34,718 bases of DNA from Armatimonadota bacterium (lineage in GTDB: Bacteria > Sysuimicrobiota > Sysuimicrobiia > Sysuimicrobiales > Sysuimicrobiaceae), in assembly GCA_025060455.1 (NCBI GenBank), contig JANXBY010000003.1, forward strand, positions 1-34,718, written 5' to 3'. A program made the position numbers and the translations under genes. The notes beneath the pieces are model-generated. The model saw only the letters and a program-made list of their open reading frames with translations. It had not been told where the DNA came from and ran no database searches. The first letter of the stretch is position 1. Every line of letters starts with the position of its first letter. Below, one piece after another: positions 25,036 through 33,249 of the stretch.

Positions 25036-25057
25036 AAAAATCGCCGGCGCGATTTTT
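25036..25057. terminator. Bidirectional intrinsic terminator (and copy B of a dispersed repeat)
   Basis: AAAAATCGC, loop CGGC, GCGATTTTT: a perfect 9-bp stem with T-runs on both strands, starting directly after the DUF151 stop. It can end this gene on the plus strand and the SDR transcript on the minus strand. The right part continues as GGGGACC, like the repeat at 19687. Confidence 0.8.
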
Positions 25058-25166
25058 GGGGACCCCGGTCATCTCCGCTCCTTGCGCGTTTCACAGATCG
25101 GCTCCGAGCCAGCGGGCCAAACGCCTGCAGGGTACCCAACGGTCGCGCGGGCGACATTTGGGTGCG

Positions 25167-25901
25167 TCAGAGGGCCAGCCCGCCGGTCACCACCAGAATC
25201 TGGCCGGTGATGTACCGCGCGTCTGCGGAGGCCAGGAACACCACCGCCTCCGCCACCTCCTCCGGGCTCGCGAAGCGGCCCACGGGGATCTCGTCTTCGA
25301 TGCGGCGCCGGTCCTCCGGCGTGCGAGAGGCGTGCACGCGGGTGTCGGTGTAACCGGGTGCCACGGCGTTGACGCGGATCCTGGGAGCCAAAGCGTGCGC
25401 CAGACACCGGGTGACCATGAGCACCGCGGCCTTGCTCACCGCGTAGTGGGGCGCTCCGGGGCCCGCCAGGACGCCCCGCATGGAACCCACGTTCACGATG
25501 GCTCCGCCCTCGGGCATGAGGCGGGCCGCGGCCCGGCTTAGGAAGAACGGCGCCTTCACGTGCAGGGCCATCTGCTCTTCCCACAGGGCCTCGGTCACTT
25601 CCCACAGCCCGGTACGGTCCACCAGCCCCGCGTTGTTCACCAGCACATCCAGGCGGCCGAAGGCCTCCACGGCCCGCTGCACCAGCCGCTCGCACGCGGC
25701 CACCTCCCGCAGATCCGCCTGGAGGGTCACCGCGCGGCCGCCGGCGTGTTCCACCCGCCGGGCCACGGCCGCAGCTCCGGAGGCGTTCTCCCGGTAGTGC
25801 ACTCCCACCCACGCGCCCCGGCGGGCAAAGGCGACGGCGCAGGCCTCGCCGATCCCGCTGCTGGCGCCGGTAACGAGGACCACACGGCCTGAGAAGTCCA
25901 C
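25167..25901 (-). CDS. Short-chain dehydrogenase/reductase (FabG-like)
   Basis: 244 residues from the GTG at 25901, the start that matches the family; a longer frame to 25952 adds 17 unrelated residues. It is a classical SDR with the NAD(P) motif TGASSGIG (11-18), NNAG (89-92), catalytic S140, Y153 and K157, and the C-terminal ARYITGQILVVTGGLAL typical of FabG-like 3-oxoacyl reductases. Substrate unknown; a general oxidoreductase role is as likely as fatty acid synthesis because no fab genes are nearby. It is monocistronic, ending at the bidirectional terminator. Confidence 0.92.
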   Translation of the reverse strand: MDFSGRVVLVTGASSGIGEACAVAFARRGAWVGVHYRENASGAAAVARRVEHAGGRAVTLQADLREVAACERLVQRAVEAFGRLDVLVNNAGLVDRTGLWEVTEALWEEQMALHVKAPFFLSRAAARLMPEGGAIVNVGSMRGVLAGPGAPHYAVSKAAVLMVTRCLAHALAPRIRVNAVAPGYTDTRVHASRTPEDRRRIEDEIPVGRFASPEEVAEAVVFLASADARYITGQILVVTGGLAL

Positions 25902-26006
25902 GGCTGAAGTGTTTCGGGACCTCCAGAATGGCTCCCTCCTGGATCCGCACACACGTTTGCGCGCGCAGGTCTCTATGGCCGGAAGGATTCGAGCTGCGGC
26001 GCGGTA

Positions 26007-26015
26007 AATATAGCA
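26007..26015 (-). promoter_or_regulatory. Possible extended -10 promoter for the SDR gene
   Basis: On the minus strand TG-C-TATATT lies at 26015-26007, about 105 nt upstream of the SDR start. There is no clear -35. The 151-nt divergent region otherwise shows no gene, and I found no riboswitch consensus upstream of the cell-wall hydrolase gene. Confidence 0.4.
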
Positions 26016-26052
26016 GCCCGCAGGCGGAAGCCCGTCTCAAAAGGGGCCTGGG

Positions 26053-26859
26053 ATGCGCTGGCGCAGGGTGTTGGCCGTGGGGGCGGCGGTGGCGGCGGCC
26101 GTGCTGGGGCCCGCGCTTGGGGCCTCTGCAGAGCCGCCCGAGTACACCGTCCAGCCGGGCGACACCCTCTACTCCATCGCGCGGCGGTTCGGGACCACCC
26201 CCGACCAGCTGGCGCGGCACAACGGCCTTGGGGACCCGAACCAGCTGCGGGTGGGCCAACGGCTGCGCCTGCACGGTGACGCGCAGCCACCCCCGCCGGT
26301 CGTGGGCGGGACGTACGTGGTGCAGCCCAAAGACACCCTGTGGAGCATCGCCCGCCGCTACGGCACCACCCCCGCGGAGCTGGCCCGCGCCAACGGCATC
26401 GACCCTGAAGGGGTGCTCAGGGTCGGCCAGGTGCTGAGGGTGCCGGGGTCTGAGGCCCCCGTGACCGTGCGGCGGGTGGGGGGCGCGGCCTCCCGCGGGC
26501 TGGCGCTGGCCAGCCTCGCGCGGCGGTTCCTGGGCACCCCCTACCGCTGGGGAGGCACCGGTGGGGGAGGGTTTGACTGTTCGGGGTTCCTGTACGCGGT
26601 GTTCAGCCGCATCGGGATCTCGTTGCCCAGGACCTCCTTTGAGATGTTCCGGTTCGGAAGGCCCGTGCCCCCCGGGCAGCTCGAACCGGGAGATGTTGTG
26701 TTCTTCACCACCTACGCCCCGGGAGCGTCGCACGCGGGGATCTACCTGGGCGGGGGGCTGTTCATCCACGCCTCCTCCGCCGGCGGAGGCGTCCGCGTGG
26801 ATCCCATGGACAAGCCTTACTACAGGGCCCGGTACCTGGGCGCCCGGCGGTACTTCTAG
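26053..26859 (+). CDS. Secreted LysM-NlpC/P60 peptidoglycan endopeptidase
   Basis: 268 residues. A signal peptide ends near LGASA (22-26). Two LysM domains follow: residues 30-74 (YTVQPGDTLYSIARRFG) and 87-131 (TYVVQPKDTLWSIARRYG), with a Pro-rich linker between. The C-terminal NlpC/P60 domain has the catalytic C176 in FDCSGF, H227 in SHAGIYLG and third residue H239 in FIHASS. Such enzymes cut the D-Glu to diamino-acid bond in stem peptides during growth, separation or germination. The ATG is preceded by GGGG. Together with the murT-gatD genes downstream it makes a small cell-wall cluster. Confidence 0.95.
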   Translation: MRWRRVLAVGAAVAAAVLGPALGASAEPPEYTVQPGDTLYSIARRFGTTPDQLARHNGLGDPNQLRVGQRLRLHGDAQPPPPVVGGTYVVQPKDTLWSIARRYGTTPAELARANGIDPEGVLRVGQVLRVPGSEAPVTVRRVGGAASRGLALASLARRFLGTPYRWGGTGGGGFDCSGFLYAVFSRIGISLPRTSFEMFRFGRPVPPGQLEPGDVVFFTTYAPGASHAGIYLGGGLFIHASSAGGGVRVDPMDKPYYRARYLGARRYF

Positions 26860-27020
26860 GGCCTGTCCCTGCCCCCTATAAAACCACGGAAGGTGCGAAT
26901 GGAGACCGGGTGGTCTACACCCAAAGCACCGTGACTCCCAGGCCGCTTCGGAGGGGTCGCTGCCCGGAGCCCGGCCCCAGACCTTCCCGAGGTACGCTGT
27001 CTGTGAGGGCTGCTGCCACT

Positions 27021-28415
27021 ATGGCAGGTTCTGTGACGACGTGGAGGCTTTCGGGCGCGGTGGCTGCGGGCAGGGCCGTGGCGACCCTCACCCGCCTCCT
27101 GCGCGTGGGGGGCGGGACGGTGCTGCCGGGCCGGGTGGCCCGCTGGCTTTGCCCACAGGCGCTGGAGGTGCTCTCGAGCTCGCTGGAGCCCGTGGTGTTG
27201 GTGAGCGGCACCAATGGGAAGACCACTACTGCCCGGCTCGTGGCGCGCGCCTTGGAGATAGCGGGGCTGCGCACGGTGCACAACCGGGCGGGAGCGAACC
27301 TGCACGCGGGGCTGCTAGCCTCCCTGGTGGTGGCCAGCGACCTGCGCGGGCGGCCCCGGGCGCAGGCGGGCGTGTTCGAGGTGGACGAGGCCACCTTGCC
27401 CTCCGTCCTGCCCATCCTCCGGCCCCGGGTGTTGGTGCTCACGAACCTGTTCCGCGACCAGCTGGATCGGTACGCGGAGGTGGAGCGTGTTGCCGAGGCT
27501 TGGCGGCACGCCCTGAAGCGGCTTCCGCCGTCTGCCGCGGTGTGTTACCCGGCAGACGACCCGCAGGTGGCGGAGGTGGCGCAACAGGCGCCGGTGGGTG
27601 TGCCGTTCGGGATCGAGGACGCGTCTGCGGGACGCGACACCCTGGAGGAGGCCGCAGACGTCCGCTACTGCTACCGGTGCGGGGTGCCGTACCGCTACAC
27701 GGTGGCGTTCCTGTCGCACGCAGGCCACTACGCGTGCCCCGTGTGTGGGTGGGCCCGTCCCCGTCCGTCCGTGCGGGCGGAGGAGGTGCAGTTGCGCGGC
27801 GCTGCCGGGTCCGGTGTCCGGTTGGCGTGGGACGGAGAGTCGGTGACTGTGCAGACGAGCCTGCCCGGGCTGTACAACGTGTACAACGTGCTGGCGGCTG
27901 CGGCGGCGTGCCATGCCCTGGGGCTGCCGGCCCGGGCTCTGCGGGAGGCCGTGGAGTCCACGCGACCTGCCTTCGGACGCGGTGAGCGGCTGGCGTGGGA
28001 CGGGGTGGCGGTGCAGATCCTGCTGGTGAAGAACCCTGCGGGCTTCAACGAGGCGCTGCGGCTGGTGGTCCTCGAACGCCCACGGTCGCTGCTGGTGGCC
28101 ATCAACGACCGCACCGCAGACGGTAAGGACCCCTCGTGGCTGTGGGACGTTGACTTCGAGGGGCTGTGTGACCTGGAGGCCCACGTGACCGCCAGCGGGC
28201 TGCGGGCGGAGGAGCTGGCCCTGCGGCTGAAGTACGCGGGCTGGCCGGAGGAAGCGCTGACCGTGGAACGGGACCTGGCGCGTGCCCTGCGGATCGCCCG
28301 GCAGCGGACACCGCCCGGGGGGGTGCTATTCTGCCTGCCCACGTACACGGCCCTGCTGGAGTTGCGGCAGATCCTGTCCCGGTGGGGCGTGGCCCCGCCG
28401 TTCTGGGAGGACTGA
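27021..28415 (+). CDS. murT: Lipid II isoglutaminyl synthase, Mur ligase-like subunit MurT
   Basis: About 464 residues from the ATG at 27021; a GTG at 27003 or further upstream in-frame starts are possible because no ribosome binding site is convincing. The Mur ligase ATP motif GTNGKTTT is at 63-70. A zinc ribbon insert has C217, C220, C239 and C242 (CYRCG, CPVCGWARP), and DGKDPSWLWDVDFE (367-380) carries the Asp that completes the partner's catalytic triad. MurT with GatD amidates the alpha-carboxyl of D-Glu in lipid II. This pair is typical of Gram-positive cell walls. gatD follows with no gap. Confidence 0.93.
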   Translation: MAGSVTTWRLSGAVAAGRAVATLTRLLRVGGGTVLPGRVARWLCPQALEVLSSSLEPVVLVSGTNGKTTTARLVARALEIAGLRTVHNRAGANLHAGLLASLVVASDLRGRPRAQAGVFEVDEATLPSVLPILRPRVLVLTNLFRDQLDRYAEVERVAEAWRHALKRLPPSAAVCYPADDPQVAEVAQQAPVGVPFGIEDASAGRDTLEEAADVRYCYRCGVPYRYTVAFLSHAGHYACPVCGWARPRPSVRAEEVQLRGAAGSGVRLAWDGESVTVQTSLPGLYNVYNVLAAAAACHALGLPARALREAVESTRPAFGRGERLAWDGVAVQILLVKNPAGFNEALRLVVLERPRSLLVAINDRTADGKDPSWLWDVDFEGLCDLEAHVTASGLRAEELALRLKYAGWPEEALTVERDLARALRIARQRTPPGGVLFCLPTYTALLELRQILSRWGVAPPFWED

Positions 28416-29153
28416 GTGGAGCTCGTCCTCGTCCACCTGTTCCCCGACCTGCTGAACCTGTACGGCGACCGGGGCAACCTGATCGCCCTGCGGGAGCGGG
28501 CACGGCGGCGGGGCATCCGGGTGACGGTGCGGCAGGTGCGGCTGGAGGAGCCCCTTCCCCGGGACGGGGACCTGTTTTTGGTGGGAGGGGGCGAGGACCG
28601 GCAGCAGACGCTCGTGGCGCAGGCGCTCCGCGGGTCTACAGGCCAACTGCGCTCCGCGGCCCAAAGCGGGGCGGTGGTATTCGCGGTGTGCGGAGGCTAC
28701 CAACTGTTGGGCCATGCGTACCGCACCGCGGAAGGGCAGGAACTGTCTGGTGTGGGGCTCCTGGACGTGGTCACCGAGCACCCGGGTCACAACACCCGGA
28801 GGCTCGTGGGCGATGTGGTAGCCACCTGCACCGTGCCTGGGGTGGGCGAGCTGGTGGGGTTCGAAAACCACGGGGGCCGTACGCGCCTGGGGCCTGGGGC
28901 ACGGCCCCTGGCCACCGTGCGGGTGGGCTTCGGCAACAACGGGGAAGACGGAACCGAGGGCGCCTGGTGCGGCACCGTTTTTGGCACCTACCTGCACGGT
29001 CCTGTCCTCCCCAAAAACCCCCGTTTCGCAGACTACCTGCTCCGCCTGGCGCTTCGGCGGCGGTACGGGGACGTGCACCTGCAGTCTCTGGACGACCGCG
29101 CGGAGGAGGCCGCCCACGCCGCCGCGGCGGCACGGGCCCGTGTGCCGCGGTAG
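28416..29153 (+). CDS. gatD: Lipid II isoglutaminyl synthase, glutamine amidotransferase subunit GatD
   Basis: 245 residues starting with GTG directly after the murT stop. It is a CobB/CobQ-like class I glutaminase with the nucleophile C92 in AVCGGYQLLGH and H194 in TYLHGPVLPKNP. The motif GFENHGGRT (148-156) is typical. It produces ammonia from glutamine that is passed to MurT. The N-terminal LFPDLLNLYGDRGN is diagnostic for GatD. The C-terminus is Ala/Arg rich. It converges with the EamA gene, with 49 nt between the stops. Confidence 0.94.
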   Translation: MELVLVHLFPDLLNLYGDRGNLIALRERARRRGIRVTVRQVRLEEPLPRDGDLFLVGGGEDRQQTLVAQALRGSTGQLRSAAQSGAVVFAVCGGYQLLGHAYRTAEGQELSGVGLLDVVTEHPGHNTRRLVGDVVATCTVPGVGELVGFENHGGRTRLGPGARPLATVRVGFGNNGEDGTEGAWCGTVFGTYLHGPVLPKNPRFADYLLRLALRRRYGDVHLQSLDDRAEEAAHAAAAARARVPR

Positions 29154-29202
29154 CGGAAGTGCCCAGGAGCCGGCGTGTGAAAACGGCAACGGCCGGGGCG
29201 GT

Positions 29203-30114
29203 TTAGCGGCGGACCTGCGCCAGCACCGCTCCCGCCACCACCGAAGCGGCACCCACCAGCTGCGGGGGCTCCAGCGTCTCCCCGAACACCGCGTAGCCCA
29301 ACAGCCCTGCCACGACCGGCTCCACGGTGGCCACGATGCTGGCGCGGCTGGCCTGCACCGTGCGCAGCCCGGCCACGTAGAGCCACTGGGCGGCCAGGGT
29401 GGTTACCAGCCCCAAGTACAGCAGCGGGCCCACAGCGTGTGCCACCGCGGACGGCAGGAAGCGGACCAGGGGGACGCCCGCCGCCAGGCCGATCAGCACC
29501 AGGAAGACGGTCCCGAAGCCCAGGGCGTAGGTGAGGACCACCAGGGGCGGGTGCCGCCGGAGGGCCACCTTCCCGAAGATGCTGTACAGGCCGTAGGTGA
29601 GGCCCGAGGCCAGGCCAGCCAACACGCCGGGCAGGTCCGCCCGCAGGGCAGAGGGCTGGTAGGCCCGCATCACGAGGGTGCAGCCCGCAAACGCCAGCAG
29701 GAGGCTGAGGAGCTTCGCCCCGGAAAGCTCTTCCGCGAACAGGAGCCTGCTGAGCGCCGCCACCCACGCGGGCGCGGTGTACAGTAGGACTGCCGCGGTG
29801 GCCACCGTGGTGCGCTCGATGGCGGTGAAATACGCCAGGAAGAACAGGGCGATGCTGACGAGGCCATACGCTCCGAACAGCGCCAGATCCTTGCGCGGCA
29901 CCACCAGCTGCCGCCCGTGCAGGACTGCCGCGGCCGCCAGGGCCCCCGCGAAGGCCAGGCCCGCGCGCCACGCGGACGCCTCGAACACGCCCACCCCGGA
30001 AGCGGTGGTGAGCCGCACCGCCACACCGAGGCTTCCCCACAGCACCGCGGCGGCGGAGACCAGGGCGTAACCGGAGGCAGGCCGCATGAGGTCTGGGTTC
30101 GGCCCGGCGGCCAT
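29203..30114 (-). CDS. EamA/DMT-family transporter
   Basis: 303 residues with ten membrane segments in two EamA repeats, the first starting GYALVSAAAVLWGSLGVAVR and the second around DLPGVLAGLASGLTYGLYSIFGK. The motif VEPVVAGLLGYAVFGETLEP is typical of the second repeat. The family exports amino acids or metabolites; the substrate cannot be told. The ATG at 30114 has AGGGA nearby; a second ATG at 30087 is possible. It diverges from the DJ-1 operon with 50 nt between starts. Confidence 0.92.
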   Translation of the reverse strand: MAAGPNPDLMRPASGYALVSAAAVLWGSLGVAVRLTTASGVGVFEASAWRAGLAFAGALAAAAVLHGRQLVVPRKDLALFGAYGLVSIALFFLAYFTAIERTTVATAAVLLYTAPAWVAALSRLLFAEELSGAKLLSLLLAFAGCTLVMRAYQPSALRADLPGVLAGLASGLTYGLYSIFGKVALRRHPPLVVLTYALGFGTVFLVLIGLAAGVPLVRFLPSAVAHAVGPLLYLGLVTTLAAQWLYVAGLRTVQASRASIVATVEPVVAGLLGYAVFGETLEPPQLVGAASVVAGAVLAQVRR

Positions 30115-30164
30115 GGATCCCTGGCGGTATACTGGGGTCGAACCCGCAGAGAGGAGGTGCCGCG

Positions 30165-30698
30165 GTGAACCTCGCGGGCGTACGTGTGGCGGTGCTGGCC
30201 GAGGACCTGTACGAGGACCTGGAGCTCTGGTACCCGCTCCTCCGGCTACGGGAGGCCGGCGCGGAAGTACGGGTGGTGGGGCCTAGGGCCGGTGAGGTGT
30301 ACAAGAGCAAGAACGGCTACCCCGTGAAGGCGGACGTGGGCATGGAGGAAGTACAGGCCGCGGACTTCGACGCGGTGGTGGTCCCGGGCGGCTACGCTCC
30401 GGACCGCATGCGCCGCCACCGGGCCATGGTGGAGTTCGTGCGGGCGATGCACGAGGCGGGCAAGCCTGTGGCGTTCATCTGCCACGCGGGCTGGGTCCCC
30501 GTATCCGCGGGGATCGTGCGGGGCCGGACGGTCACCAGCTTCCCGTCCATCCGGGACGACCTGGTGAACGCGGGCGCCCGGTGGGTGGACCAGGAGGTGG
30601 TGGTGGATGGCAACCTGGTGTCCTCGCGGATGCCTGCCGACCTGCCCGCCTTTTGCCGCGCCCTGTTGGAGCTGCTGGCCAAGGTGAAGGTAGGGTGA
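30165..30698 (+). CDS. DJ-1/PfpI-family protein (protease/deglycase fold)
   Basis: 177 residues with a GTG start and GAGGAGG upstream; a TATACT -10-like box lies at 30127-30132. The nucleophile elbow is AFICHAGW with C106, and the N-terminal acidic E20 lies in EDLYEDLELWYP. PfpI-type proteins have been described as intracellular proteases and as glyoxal/methylglyoxal deglycases or glyoxalase III; the activity is debated. It heads a five-gene run, each coupled by GTGA or a few bases, with a metallo-beta-lactamase and a VOC protein. That setting favours electrophile or aldehyde detoxification. Confidence 0.92.
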   Translation: MNLAGVRVAVLAEDLYEDLELWYPLLRLREAGAEVRVVGPRAGEVYKSKNGYPVKADVGMEEVQAADFDAVVVPGGYAPDRMRRHRAMVEFVRAMHEAGKPVAFICHAGWVPVSAGIVRGRTVTSFPSIRDDLVNAGARWVDQEVVVDGNLVSSRMPADLPAFCRALLELLAKVKVG

Positions 30699-31015
30699 GC
30701 CGGCCGATCTCGCTCTCGGAGGCAGCGCGGCGGCTCCGGCAGGCCGCCGAGGAAGCCGGGCTGGTCCTGGACCCGCGCACCGTGACCTTCCGCGGCGGCT
30801 CCTTCCCGTGCTATGAGTACGTGCTCCGGCTGAAGCAGGCACACACCCTGATCAACATGCCCGCGGCGTGGGTGGAGTCGGAGGCGTGGCAGCAGCAGCT
30901 GCGGGGCCCCATGGAGAAGGCGCGGGAGTACCTGGAGCAGTTCGTGCCGGTTCAGGAGCGCGTGGACTTGGCCGCGCGGGGGGCGCCGCGGTTCCAGCAG
31001 GTGCTGAAGCCGTGA
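30695..31015 (+). CDS. Conserved-looking small protein of unknown function
   Basis: 106 residues from the GTG at 30695, overlapping the DJ-1 stop by 4 nt. It is not recognised. It is soluble and likely mostly helical: SEAARRLRQAAEEAG (8-22), a short beta part TVTFRGGSFPCYEYVLRLK, then helical PMEKAREYLEQFVPVQERVD. There are no membrane segments or metal motifs. Its stop overlaps the next start by 4 nt, so its place is conserved at least by coupling. It probably works with the DJ-1 and metallo-beta-lactamase products. Confidence 0.75.
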   Translation: MSRPISLSEAARRLRQAAEEAGLVLDPRTVTFRGGSFPCYEYVLRLKQAHTLINMPAAWVESEAWQQQLRGPMEKAREYLEQFVPVQERVDLAARGAPRFQQVLKP

Positions 31016-31665
31016 GCGCAGCGCCGGTGCTGGAGCAGATCCCCACCGGCCCCATCGGGACCAACTGCTACGTGTACGGCGACCCGGAGGCCGGCCGAGC
31101 CTGGGTCATCGACCCGGGGGAGGACCCCACGGTGATCGCGGAGGTCCTGGACCACCACGGGCTGTCTGTGGAGGCGCTGTTGATCACCCACGCCCACTGG
31201 GACCACGTGGGCGCGGTGCGGGTGCTGCGAGAGGCCACGGGAGCCCCGTTCCTTGTGCCCGAGGGCGAGGTGGAGGACCTTCGGGCCGCGGCCACCCGGG
31301 CACAGCTCATGGGGGTATACATCGACCCACCCCCGGAACCGGACGGGCTGCTGCGGGACGGAGACGTGCTGCGCGCGGGTTCGCTGCAGCTGCGGGTGGT
31401 GCACGCCCCCGGCCACACCCCGGGCCACGTGATCCTGGTCGGGGACGGGCTGGCCTTCGTGGGCGACGTGGTGTTCGCGGGCAGCGTGGGGCGGACGGAC
31501 CTGCCGGGCGGGGACTGGCAGATATTAGAGCAGACGCTGCGCACCAAGATCCTCACCCTCCCCGACGACACCGTGCTGTACCCGGGTCACGGGCCCGCCA
31601 CCACGGTGGGCCGGGAGCGGACCAGCAACCCGTTCTTGCTCGGGCTGGGCGACCCACCGGGGTGA
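31012..31665 (+). CDS. Metallo-beta-lactamase-fold hydrolase, glyoxalase II-like
   Basis: 217 residues from the GTG at 31012. The metal motif THAHWDHVG gives H60, H62, D64 and H65. H135 in APGHTPGH, D152 in FVGD and H193 in YPGHG complete a two-metal site. The N-terminal PTGPIGTNCYVYGD is typical of glyoxalase II-like proteins that hydrolyse thioesters such as S-lactoylglutathione or other thiol adducts. The actual thiol substrate is unknown. Both ends overlap their neighbours by 4 nt. Confidence 0.93.
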   Translation: MSAAPVLEQIPTGPIGTNCYVYGDPEAGRAWVIDPGEDPTVIAEVLDHHGLSVEALLITHAHWDHVGAVRVLREATGAPFLVPEGEVEDLRAAATRAQLMGVYIDPPPEPDGLLRDGDVLRAGSLQLRVVHAPGHTPGHVILVGDGLAFVGDVVFAGSVGRTDLPGGDWQILEQTLRTKILTLPDDTVLYPGHGPATTVGRERTSNPFLLGLGDPPG

Positions 31666-32363
31666 GCCCGTACCTGGTGTTCGTACACGGGGCTGGTGCC
31701 ACCGGTCGCGTGTGGCAGAGCCAGCTGCTGGACTTTCCCCACAGCACCGCGCCGGACCTGCCCGGACACCCCCGGGGCCGAGTGCTGCCCGGTGTGGAAG
31801 CGTACGCCGCTTGGCTGGCCGAGGAAGTCGGCCGGCTCGCGTCCGGACAGCCCGTGGTGGTGGGCCACTCCATGGGTGGTGCGGTGGCGTTGCAGGCCGT
31901 CCTGTCCTTCCCCGGGCGCTTCGCCGGCCTGGTGTTGGTGAGCACCGGTCCCCGGCTGTCCGTGAACCCTAAGTTCCTGGACGGCCTGGTGCGCGCTCCC
32001 GAGGCCACGCTGGAGCGGTTCGTGGAGCTGTGCTTCGCGCCTGGTGCAAACCCGCGGGTGAAAGCGAAGGTGGTCGAGTCCGCGCGCCAGCTGGGGCCCG
32101 AGGTGCTGCGGCAGGACCTGCTGGCCTGTGACAGCTTCGACGCTTCGGGCCGGCTTGCGGAGGTAGGGCTGCCGACCCTGGTGGTGTGCGGCGACCGGGA
32201 CGTAATGACCCCGCCGGCGCTGTCGTGGGAGCTGCACCGGGGAATCCCGCGCTCTGCTCTCGCCGTTCTACCGGGCGCAGGCCACATGGTGTTCCTGGAG
32301 CGCCGGCGGCTGTTCCGGGACACCCTGCGGACATTCCTGCACCGGGTGGCTGGCCGGGGGTGA
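31662..32363 (+). CDS. Alpha/beta hydrolase
   Basis: 233 residues from the GTG at 31662. The nucleophile is S70 in VVVGHSMGGAVAL, the acid is in VVCGDRDVMTPP, and the histidine is in PGAGHMVFLE. An HGAG motif near residue 9 should form the oxyanion hole. It is a generic esterase, lipase or C-C hydrolase of the small soluble type. Next to a VOC dioxygenase-like gene, a C-C bond hydrolase of the meta-cleavage type is possible, but no other ring-cleavage genes are present. Confidence 0.9.
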   Translation: MSPYLVFVHGAGATGRVWQSQLLDFPHSTAPDLPGHPRGRVLPGVEAYAAWLAEEVGRLASGQPVVVGHSMGGAVALQAVLSFPGRFAGLVLVSTGPRLSVNPKFLDGLVRAPEATLERFVELCFAPGANPRVKAKVVESARQLGPEVLRQDLLACDSFDASGRLAEVGLPTLVVCGDRDVMTPPALSWELHRGIPRSALAVLPGAGHMVFLERRRLFRDTLRTFLHRVAGRG

Positions 32364-32367
32364 GCCG

Positions 32368-33249
32368 ATGTTCCGCATGCCGGAGGAAGCCCAGCTGGTG
32401 GCGCTGCAGCTGCGCGTGCGGGACCGCGACAAGGCCCTGGCCTTCTACGCGGACCTCCTGGGGCTGCACCCCGTGGCGGCGGAGGGCCCGTGGGTGAGGC
32501 TGGCGCCTGCGGGCCGCGGGTTCCTCCTGGAGCTGGAACACGCGCCGCACGCAGCCCCTCGTCCCGCGGGGTCGGTGGGCCTGTACCACGTAGCGCTCCG
32601 GCTTCCAGACCGTGCTTCCCTCGCCCAGGTGGTCCGCCGGCTGCTGGACGCGGAGTGGCCGCTGGAGGGAGCCAGCGACCACGGGGTTTCGGAGGCGTTC
32701 TACCTGAGCGACCCGGAGGGCAACGGGCTGGAGCTGTACCGGGACCGGCCGCGGGAGCTGTGGCCGTGGCGGGGCGGCGAGCTTCGCATGGTGACCAAGG
32801 CCCTGGACGTGGCGGCACTGCTGCGGGAAGCGAGGGAACCTGGACCGCTGCACCCGCAAACGCACCTGGGCCACGTACACCTCTCGGTGGCGGACCTGTC
32901 GGAGGCGGAGGCGTTCTATGCGGGGCTGTTGGGGCTTGCGGTCACGCAACGTAGCTACCCCGGAGCTCTGTTCTTCGCCGCGGGCGGCTACCACCACCAC
33001 GTGGGCGCCAACGTGTGGGGAACCCGGCGCCCCGCACCGGAGGGCAGCACGGGCCTGGTGTCATACGTGTGGTCCGTGCCCGCGGGGACTGTGGGGTCGC
33101 TGAAGCAGCACCTCGCGTCCGCAGGGGCGGCCTTCGAGGACGCCGGCGGGGAGGTGCGGCTGCGCGACCCCGCGGGCGCGCTGGTGGTGGTGCGGGACCG
33201 GTCTACGGAGACGCCGCGGGAGGATCGGACAGGGGCAACTCCACGGTGA
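32368..33249 (+). CDS. VOC-family protein, catechol-2,3-dioxygenase (CatE/YfiE)-like
   Basis: 293 residues with two VOC modules: residues 9-125 (VALQLRVRDRDKALAFYADLLGL) and 168-280 (LGHVHLSVADLSEAEAFYAGLLGL). The second module has GGYHHHVGANVW, which marks the Bacillus CatE/YfiE group annotated as catechol 2,3-dioxygenase. Metal-binding His residues are in HVHLSVAD and YHHH. Function as a dioxygenase is not certain; VOC folds also give glyoxalases. The start lies 5 nt after the hydrolase stop. The 3' end overlaps the histidine kinase by 47 nt, tail to tail. Confidence 0.88.
   Translation: MFRMPEEAQLVALQLRVRDRDKALAFYADLLGLHPVAAEGPWVRLAPAGRGFLLELEHAPHAAPRPAGSVGLYHVALRLPDRASLAQVVRRLLDAEWPLEGASDHGVSEAFYLSDPEGNGLELYRDRPRELWPWRGGELRMVTKALDVAALLREAREPGPLHPQTHLGHVHLSVADLSEAEAFYAGLLGLAVTQRSYPGALFFAAGGYHHHVGANVWGTRRPAPEGSTGLVSYVWSVPAGTVGSLKQHLASAGAAFEDAGGEVRLRDPAGALVVVRDRSTETPREDRTGATPR

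Noticed and set aside
25902-26052. Cyclic di-AMP riboswitch ahead of the NlpC/P60 gene
   Set aside because: Such riboswitches often precede this gene type, but none of the conserved aptamer segments can be found in the 151-nt upstream region.
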